21,699 bases of DNA from contig CADBQZ010000066.1 of NCBI GenBank assembly GCA_902796865.1, forward strand, positions 1 through 21,699, written 5' to 3'. Made by a program: the position numbers and the translations under genes. This document shows positions 16,035-21,699 of the stretch, one piece after another. The first letter of the stretch is position 1. The number at the start of each line of letters is the position of its first letter. The notes under the pieces were generated by a model. That model saw only the letters and a program-made list of their open reading frames with translations, made no database searches and was not told the origin of the DNA. The stretch comes from an uncultured Ruminococcus sp. (GTDB taxonomy: Bacteria > Bacillota > Clostridia > Oscillospirales > Ruminococcaceae).

Positions 16035-17019
16035 TTTCTTCCTCTTCTGTATAATCGTCTTCACTTTCGGTCTGATCTTCATCATCAGTATCTTCAGGAT
16101 CCTTTTTGCCGGCGTTTTCAAATAGCGCCTTTACAAAGTCCGCACTTGAAAACGGCTGAAGATCGTCTATTTTTTCACCTACACCGATAAGCTTAACCGG
16201 TATGCCAAGCTCATTCTTTATAGATATTACTATACCGCCCTTTGCAGTGCCGTCAAGTTTTGTAAGAACTATACCGGTTATCGGAGCAACTTCCTTGAAA
16301 AGCCTTGCCTGATTTACCGCATTCTGTCCGGTAGTAGCATCGAGCACAAGCAGTACCTCCTTCGAGCTTTCGGGAGCCTCTCTGTCGATTATCCTGTTCA
16401 TTTTTGCAAGCTCATCCATAAGATTCTTCTTGTTGTGAAGTCTTCCTGCTGTATCACAGATGAGCACATCTGCACCTCTTGCCTTTGCAGCTGCAACAGC
16501 ATCAAATACTACTGAAGCAGGGTCTGAGCCTTCTTCATGACGCACAAGCTCAGCGCCTGAACGGTCTGTCCAGACTTTGAGCTGGTCTATCGCTGCCGCA
16601 CGGAATGTATCAGCCGCTGCAACTATGACCTTTTTGCCGTCGTTTATATACTGATGACACATTTTTCCTATCGTAGTAGTCTTTCCGGCGCCGTTTACGC
16701 CTATTACCATTATAACAGCCGGCTTTGATGAAAGATCAAGTTCTGTATCATCTCCCATCATTTCAGAAACTATTTCCTGTATAAGCTCCATTATCATGGA
16801 AGGGTCTTTGATTCCTCTTTCTTTTATGACTTTTCTTAAGCTTTCACATATCTGTGTAGATGTCTCAACACCCATATCGCTCATTATCATAGTTTCTTCG
16901 AGCTGTTCAAAAAGCTCCTCGTCGATCTTCGTGAAGGAATTTACGACCTTCTGCATCTTTTTGACCATTGAATCCTTGGTCTTTTTTAATCCCTGCTTTA
17001 TTTTGCTGAAAAATCCCAT
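16027..17019 (-). CDS. ftsY: Signal recognition particle receptor FtsY
   Basis: GTPase receptor that docks the signal recognition particle and ribosome at the membrane for co-translational insertion. It has 330 residues. A short basic amphipathic start ([17 protein letters not shown]) leads straight into the NG domain, without the long acidic A domain of E. coli. GTPase motifs are GVNGAGKT (107-114), DTAGR (189-193), [10 protein letters not shown] (253-262) and [12 protein letters not shown] (279-290). Unusually, the last 26 or so residues are almost entirely Asp, Glu, Ser and Thr, beyond the normal family end. AAGGAGGAA upstream of the ATG overlaps the smc stop codon. Confidence 0.96.
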   Translation of the reverse strand: MGFFSKIKQGLKKTKDSMVKKMQKVVNSFTKIDEELFEQLEETMIMSDMGVETSTQICESLRKVIKERGIKDPSMIMELIQEIVSEMMGDDTELDLSSKPAVIMVIGVNGAGKTTTIGKMCHQYINDGKKVIVAAADTFRAAAIDQLKVWTDRSGAELVRHEEGSDPASVVFDAVAAAKARGADVLICDTAGRLHNKKNLMDELAKMNRIIDREAPESSKEVLLVLDATTGQNAVNQARLFKEVAPITGIVLTKLDGTAKGGIVISIKNELGIPVKLIGVGEKIDDLQPFSSADFVKALFENAGKKDPEDTDDEDQTESEDDYTEEEENE

Positions 17020-17025
17020 ATAAGC

Positions 17026-18129
17026 TTATTCCTCCTTATCAGCTGACTTTTCTATATCCGACTGTTCCATTCTCAAAAGCTTTGATATACCGTCCTCCTG
17101 CATCGTAACGCCGTAGAGAACATTCGCTTCTTCCATAGCGCTTCTTCTGTGAGTTACAAGAACGAACTGTGTCGTATCAGTAAAGTTTTTGAGATACTGT
17201 GCATATTTTTTTACATTTACTTCATCAAGCGCCGCATCTATCTCATCTAAAATACAAAACGGTGCCGGACGAAGCCTTAATATCGCAAAATATATACAAA
17301 TAGCTACGAACGACTGTTCTCCTCCCGAAAGGGATATAAGGTTCTTTATGACCTTTCCCGGAGGCGCTACCCGTATCTCTATTCCCGGTTCAAGCACATT
17401 TTCAGGATCAAGCAGCACAAGCTCTGCCTTTCCACCGCCAAAAAGCTCCACAAATATCTCGCTGAAGTTGCGGTTTATTATTGTAAAGCTTTCTGCAAAT
17501 ATCCTGCACATATCCGCAGTAAGATCATCAATAAGATCTTCAAGTTCTTTTTTAGATGTGATAACGTCATTCAGCTGTCCCGATAAAAATTCGTACCTTT
17601 CGGATACTTCCTTATACTCTTCGACCGCTCCGACGTTTACATTTCCCAAAGAACGTATCTGCGATTTAAGTTCACTGAGCTTCTTCTGCGCTTCCGGCAT
17701 ATCATCTATCTTTTCAGCCTGCTGCTCTGCTTCAGAACGTGTAAGTTCATATACTTCATAAAGCCTGTCAACGATGCTGTCAAGATCTCTTTGGGCTGAA
17801 AGCTTTCTCTCGTCAGCCTTTGATATCTCACCGGAATATTTCTCTTTAGCTTCATTTAAGTCTCTTACACCCGAACGCAGCTGATTCACATACATTTCCT
17901 GTTCGCTGTGTATCTGCTGCCATTTTTTTATATCACGTTCAAAACCTTCTATATCAGTCTTGACAGTATCAAGCTTCTGCTTGCATTCAGCGATAGTTAT
18001 ACGGCGCTGTTCAATAGTGTCCGAAAGTTCTTTTTGCTGAATCTCTATCTGCTTCAAAGCCGTTTCAGAATCCTCGATGCTGTTTTTGATACTTTGTGCT
18101 TCACGTTCAGCGGATTCCTTATCCTTCAT
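17026..18129 (-). CDS. smc: SMC chromosome condensation protein, C-terminal part after an in-frame TAG
   Basis: This is the second half of the smc reading frame, in the same frame as the first half and separated from it by TAG at 18157-18159 plus nine sense codons. Its 367 residues hold the end of the C-terminal coiled coil (about 1-200) and the ABC head: signature SLSGGEQS (residues 266-273), Walker B FCILDEIDAALDE (291-303) and the H-loop VTHRR (325-329). The ATG at 18129 is simply the first in-frame ATG after the stop. It has only a weak AGAGC upstream, too close to be convincing, so independent translation is doubtful. A head half without the Walker A half would not bind ATP normally unless the two fragments assemble. 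Confidence 0.85.
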   Translation of the reverse strand: MKDKESAEREAQSIKNSIEDSETALKQIEIQQKELSDTIEQRRITIAECKQKLDTVKTDIEGFERDIKKWQQIHSEQEMYVNQLRSGVRDLNEAKEKYSGEISKADERKLSAQRDLDSIVDRLYEVYELTRSEAEQQAEKIDDMPEAQKKLSELKSQIRSLGNVNVGAVEEYKEVSERYEFLSGQLNDVITSKKELEDLIDDLTADMCRIFAESFTIINRNFSEIFVELFGGGKAELVLLDPENVLEPGIEIRVAPPGKVIKNLISLSGGEQSFVAICIYFAILRLRPAPFCILDEIDAALDEVNVKKYAQYLKNFTDTTQFVLVTHRRSAMEEANVLYGVTMQEDGISKLLRMEQSDIEKSADKEE

Positions 18130-18156
18130 AAGCTCTGCATACCGTATCTTTTTATC

Positions 18157-20598
18157 CTAAAGATTTGAAGAAAGCTCCGCACGTCTGCGCCTTAATTCTT
18201 CACGCTTCTGCTGTTCTCTTGCAAGCGTATCCTCGGCATTTCTTATAAGCTGCTTTGTCTTTTCGTAATTTTCTCTCGCTGTCTTTGCAGTTTCAGCAGC
18301 ATTATTACGCTTTTCAATAAGCTGTTCATATCTTTTGCTGAACTCTTCCGACTGGAGCTGTGACTGCTTTGCAAGTGCTTCTATCCTTACAAGCTCCGAG
18401 CGGAACTTTATCCTGTCCTCGTTTACTTCTTCTGCTTCGCCTTTTATCTGCTGTGCCTGTGAACGAAGCTGTTCGCATTCAAGAGCAAGCTTTGAAACCG
18501 CTTCTGCCGACTGTTCCGAACTCTTTTTAAGAGTCTCTATATCCCTGTCGATCTGTTCAAGTTCATTTTTTCTTGAAAATACTCCTGCCGAATGTGCAGC
18601 CGAGCCGCCTGTAAATGAACCGCCGGCATTTACTATCTGTCCGTCAAGAGTAACTATCCTGAAACGATAGCCGTACTTCCTTGCTATAACAGCTGCCATA
18701 TCTATATCCTCAGCTACAGCCGTTCTGCCGAGAAGTGAATCCACTATCTGTCTGTATCGCTCATCCGTGCGGACAAGTTCATTTGCCATTGCAACAAAGC
18801 CGTCCTCGTTATAAAGTCCCTGTTCATTTAAGAGCCTTCCCTTTATGGAACTTACCGGAAGGAATGTTGCACGTCCCATTTTGCCTTCTTTTAAATATCT
18901 TATACAGCGCTTTGCAGAATTATCATCATCAACAACGATATTCTGCATGGCACCGCCAAGTGCCGTTTCTATAGCAACTGCATTCTCCTTATCGACATCA
19001 ATGAGCTGTGCTACTGTGCCTCTTATACCGCCTATGCGTCCCGAGCGTGAAGCTTTCACTATTTCCTTTACGCTCCTTGCAAAGCCTTCCATATTCCTTT
19101 CAAGCTCAGACAAAAGCTTTTTTCTTTGTTCTTTACCTTTTATTTCAAAGAGAAATCCCTGCTGTTCCTTCTTTTTGGCTTCAAGTCTCCTGCTCTTTTC
19201 ATCAAAAAGATGCATAACACCATTAGCCTTGTTCTGAAGTTCCTCCGACTTTTCATCAAACACTTTGATACCGTCTGATATCTCAGTCTTTTCCTGTTCA
19301 TACTGTTCTGCAAGCTCTTTGAGCTGCTCACGCTGTTTTTTAAGTGAATCTAACTGCTGTGCAGTATCCTCTGCCGAGCTGTCAGAGCTTCCTGCTTCGG
19401 ATCTGTATTCACTTAGCTTGATATAAAGCTCGTTTATATCACTTCCAGCCTGTTCTGAGCTTTTGGTTATATTCTCGCTGTCAGACTGTATCTGCTCAAG
19501 TTCCGTTTTTAATGTTTCTATCTCCCGGCTCAGAACATCTGTTTCTTCAGATATTTCCTTTGCAAGTATTAGTTTTTCTTCTGCCTGTGCTGCAGCTCTT
19601 TCACCGCTTTTTTCAAGATCCGACTTTCTCTGGGAAAGCTGTTCTATCATGCCTTCGCTGTGAGATATATCATTTTCACATACTGCTATATCCGAGCGGT
19701 ACTGAGAAGACGACTGTTCTGTTTTAAGTATCTTATCTTTAAGATCATCTGCCGCAGCCGAACTTTCCTGTATCCTGCGGTAACCCTCTTTTATTTTTTC
19801 TTCTTCACGTTCTATATCGCTTTGTATATTTTCATATTCCGTCTTTGCGATAAGAAGTTCATCTTCAAGCCCCGTTATCTTTTCTTTCAGAGTTCCGAGC
19901 TTATCGACCCACACAGATACTTCAAGTACCTTTTTTTCCTGTGCGATCTTTATATATTTTTCAGCTTTTTCAGCCTGACGCTTCAAAGGCCCTATCCTGT
20001 TTTCGAGTTCTGATACAATATCATTTAATCTTGTAAGATTATCTTCTGCAGCCGAAAGCTTTCTTTCCGCTTCGACTTTTTTATATCTGAATTTGGATAT
20101 ACCGGCAGCTTCTTCAAAAATATCACGTCTCTCACTGCTTTTGGCACTTACTATCTCGGCTATTCTTCCCTGTCCGATTATAGAATATCCGTCACGTCCC
20201 ATACCGGTATCCATAAAAAGCTCGTTTATGTCTTTGAGCCTTACATTTTTTCCGTTTATCTTGTATTCGCTGTCACCGCTGCGGTATAACTTTCGTGTAA
20301 CGCTCACCTCATCGTCTTCACTTGCAAGCACATGATCGCTGTTGTCAAGTGTCAGCGTTACCATAGCAAATCCTACCTGCTTTCTCGCAACAGTACCGGA
20401 AAAAATAACATCCTCCATCTTGTTTCCACGCAGGGTCTTGGTCGATTGTTCTCCCATTACCCAGCGTATCGAATCGCCGATATTACTTTTTCCGCTGCCG
20501 TTAGGACCTACGACCGCCGTAAGTCCCTTATCGAAGCTTAGCTTTATCTTATCCGGAAAGGATTTAAAGCCCTGTAATTCCAATGATTTTAAATACAT
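18157..20598 (-). CDS. smc: SMC chromosome condensation protein, N-terminal part ending at an in-frame TAG
   Basis: SMC is the ATPase core of the Smc-ScpAB complex that compacts and separates bacterial chromosomes. This 813-residue piece has Walker A GPNGSGKSN (31-39), Q-loop WVMGEQS (46-52), the long N-terminal coiled coil (about 165-510), the hinge (about 515-665, ending in NAGGSFTGGS) and the start of the returning coiled coil. It then meets TAG after ELSSNL. The same frame continues without shift to a complete head at 17026, giving about 1190 codons in total, the normal bacterial SMC length. So one nonsense codon is the only lesion. AAAGGA precedes the ATG at a good distance, three bases after the radical SAM stop. 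Confidence 0.9.
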   Translation of the reverse strand: MYLKSLELQGFKSFPDKIKLSFDKGLTAVVGPNGSGKSNIGDSIRWVMGEQSTKTLRGNKMEDVIFSGTVARKQVGFAMVTLTLDNSDHVLASEDDEVSVTRKLYRSGDSEYKINGKNVRLKDINELFMDTGMGRDGYSIIGQGRIAEIVSAKSSERRDIFEEAAGISKFRYKKVEAERKLSAAEDNLTRLNDIVSELENRIGPLKRQAEKAEKYIKIAQEKKVLEVSVWVDKLGTLKEKITGLEDELLIAKTEYENIQSDIEREEEKIKEGYRRIQESSAAADDLKDKILKTEQSSSQYRSDIAVCENDISHSEGMIEQLSQRKSDLEKSGERAAAQAEEKLILAKEISEETDVLSREIETLKTELEQIQSDSENITKSSEQAGSDINELYIKLSEYRSEAGSSDSSAEDTAQQLDSLKKQREQLKELAEQYEQEKTEISDGIKVFDEKSEELQNKANGVMHLFDEKSRRLEAKKKEQQGFLFEIKGKEQRKKLLSELERNMEGFARSVKEIVKASRSGRIGGIRGTVAQLIDVDKENAVAIETALGGAMQNIVVDDDNSAKRCIRYLKEGKMGRATFLPVSSIKGRLLNEQGLYNEDGFVAMANELVRTDERYRQIVDSLLGRTAVAEDIDMAAVIARKYGYRFRIVTLDGQIVNAGGSFTGGSAAHSAGVFSRKNELEQIDRDIETLKKSSEQSAEAVSKLALECEQLRSQAQQIKGEAEEVNEDRIKFRSELVRIEALAKQSQLQSEEFSKRYEQLIEKRNNAAETAKTARENYEKTKQLIRNAEDTLAREQQKREELRRRRAELSSNL

Positions 20599-20601
20599 AA
20601 A

Positions 20602-21591
20602 TTATCCTTTTATCTCACATTCATACGGCGGTATGCCAATGCCGCCCGTAACTTTTATCTCAATGCCTTTTTGCCTGAAATATTCTGTATTTGCCTTTTT
20701 GTGTCCTATAGCCTTGCTTATCGCCGAACTGTTTACGGCTATCTCAAACTTTCCTTTTCTGCCGGAAAGCTTTTTATCTATAACTTCACGATAGATAAGC
20801 CCCTCGCATATCTCACGAAATGCAGGATGATAATATCCGCCGGCTTTTTCACCGCTTACACCGTCAGAAGCATGAAGACCGCATTTTATTACTTTTATAC
20901 CGTTTGCTTCATATCCTTTGAGCATCTTTGCACATAGCTCTGTCATTTTATCAAACGGCATAAGCTTATACTCTCCGCTTTTAAGAAGTTCTGCAAGTTT
21001 TGTTCCTTCAAGTACTACTATCGGATATATCCTTACTGTATCGGGGTGTATTTCAAGTACACTTTCATATGTCTTTTTTTCAATAGATTCACTGCTTTTG
21101 TAAAGTCCTGGTATTATCTGGAGACCCAACTCAAAGCCATAAGCTTTTATAAGCTCTGATGCTTTTATCGTATCTTCCGCCGTATGACCTCTTTCGTTTG
21201 CCGAAAGAACATCATTATCCATGCTCTGTGCGCCGAGTTCTATAGATGTTACTCCCTTTTCTCTCAGCAAAGACAGTACCTCATCATCTATAAAGTCCGG
21301 GCGTGTTGAGATCCTAATACCGCTAAAAGCTCCTTCGCCGATAAATCCGCTTACAGTATCAAGCAGCTCTGTCATATATTTCCTGTCTATCGCAGTAAAG
21401 AAAAAAAAAAAAAAAGCTATCTGAGTATTCTTCTTATCCTTTACTTCGTAATAAGCTTTTTCACAGATTTGCCTTACCTCATCTGCCGACGGCATCCTTA
21501 CCGCTCCGCTTATCGTTCTCTGATCGCAAAAGCTGCATTTATGCGGACATCCCGCATGAGGTATAAATATTGATATATTGCTGTGGCTCAT
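20602..21591 (-). CDS. Elp3-like radical SAM protein with a disrupted SAM-binding motif
   Basis: A 329-residue radical SAM enzyme of the group that often sits between rnc and smc in Clostridia; the substrate is unknown. The iron-sulfur motif is CPHKCSFC (Cys15, Cys19, Cys22). A TIM-barrel-like middle part has GIRISTRPDFID, SIELGAQSMDNDVLSANERGH and LGLQIIPGLY, resembling Elp3 and HemN-type proteins, and the end is HPAFREICEG onward. At residues 60-65 the protein reads six Phe. Relatives have Phe-Phe-Gly-Gly-Ser-Phe, where the glycines bind the amino group of SAM. The length is unchanged. If real, the change should abolish activity. AAGGA lies seven bases before the ATG, inside the end of rnc. 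Confidence 0.9.
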   Translation of the reverse strand: MSHSNISIFIPHAGCPHKCSFCDQRTISGAVRMPSADEVRQICEKAYYEVKDKKNTQIAFFFFFFTAIDRKYMTELLDTVSGFIGEGAFSGIRISTRPDFIDDEVLSLLREKGVTSIELGAQSMDNDVLSANERGHTAEDTIKASELIKAYGFELGLQIIPGLYKSSESIEKKTYESVLEIHPDTVRIYPIVVLEGTKLAELLKSGEYKLMPFDKMTELCAKMLKGYEANGIKVIKCGLHASDGVSGEKAGGYYHPAFREICEGLIYREVIDKKLSGRKGKFEIAVNSSAISKAIGHKKANTEYFRQKGIEIKVTGGIGIPPYECEIKG

Positions 21592-21594
21592 ATT

Positions 21595-21699
21595 TTAGTC
21601 CTTATAATGAAAATTGGTATCATATCCCATAAGCTCAAGCGCTTCCTTTGCAGCCATCTGTTCAGCTTCCTTTTTTGTTCTGCCTTTTCCTCTGCCTAT
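21595..21699 (-). CDS. rnc: Ribonuclease III, C-terminal end (partial)
   Basis: Only the last 34 codons and the TAA are inside the window; the gene continues beyond the right edge. The translation GRGKGRTKKEAEQMAAKEAL followed by ELMGYD is the conserved end of the double-stranded RNA-binding domain of RNase III, where the basic loop and the Lys-Lys-Glu-Ala helix contact RNA. RNase III processes rRNA precursors and degrades duplex RNA. The stop is three bases before the radical SAM start, so both belong to one operon. The catalytic nuclease domain cannot be seen. Confidence 0.9.
   Translation of the reverse strand: MGRGKGRTKKEAEQMAAKEALELMGYDTNFHYKD

Noticed and set aside
17189..17761. A plus-strand frame of 190 codons opposite smc
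   Set aside because: It is rich in Ser and Phe in the way expected from the complement of Glu/Lys-rich coiled-coil codons; it shows no recognisable domain.
18157..18159. Genome-wide reassignment of TAG to an amino acid, or a pyrrolysine site, to explain the smc stop
   Set aside because: nadD ends naturally at TAG exactly where the family ends and where yqeK begins. Reading through would add about 28 unrelated codons. All other genes use TAA or TGA, so nothing supports reassignment, and no recoding signal is visible around the smc TAG.
18130..18160. A frameshift as the cause of the smc split
   Set aside because: The two halves are in the same frame; codons on both sides of the TAG read SMC coiled coil without any shift.
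1..21699. CRISPR arrays, insertion sequences, phage genes, tRNA or rRNA genes
   Set aside because: No regularly spaced repeats, transposase or integrase motifs, or tRNA-like cloverleaf sequences were found; the region is collinear housekeeping DNA.

Overview
The window looks like chromosomal DNA from a low-GC Clostridia bacterium, most likely Ruminococcus or a close Oscillospiraceae relative. I base this on the gene order (rnc, Elp3-like radical SAM, smc, ftsY; aroQ, aminopeptidase P, efp), the presence of S21, the CD1247-type zinc-ribbon protein, the codon usage, and the purine-rich ribosome binding sites. The genus is an inference from the sequence alone. Every convincing gene lies on the minus strand, so transcription runs from high to low coordinates.

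Right to left: the 3' end of rnc, a radical SAM protein, smc (broken by one in-frame TAG), ftsY, rdgB, yhbY, nadD, yqeK, an LCP-family protein, rsfS, a small membrane protein and leuS (21699 to 9284). These are packed with gaps of about 20 bases or less, or with short overlaps, and read as one long operon whose promoter lies outside the window. It joins ribosome and RNA maturation (rnc, yhbY, rsfS), protein targeting (ftsY), chromosome compaction (smc), NAD synthesis (nadD), nucleotide clean-up (rdgB, yqeK), wall assembly (LCP) and tRNA charging (leuS).

Next is a single-gene unit, rpsU (9083 to 8910), with a consensus promoter, a structured leader of about 145 nt and an intrinsic terminator. 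After it, a promoter at about 8800 drives yqeG, an endonuclease IV-like gene, aroQ and an aminopeptidase P. A further promoter at about 5850 serves efp and the CD1247-type gene, ending at a strong terminator at about 4620. The last gene is a 1366-residue hybrid sensor kinase with its own promoter and terminator. The left 320 bases hold no gene but carry a composite palindromic repeat.

The content is mostly housekeeping, and I do not see a new multi-gene system. The two most notable points are sequence lesions in adjacent genes. The first is a single amber codon in an otherwise intact 1190-codon smc. The second is a run of 15 T that replaces the expected Gly-Gly-Ser of the radical SAM protein with Phe-Phe-Phe at unchanged length. 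Both could be real mutations, but sequencing or assembly error should be excluded first.
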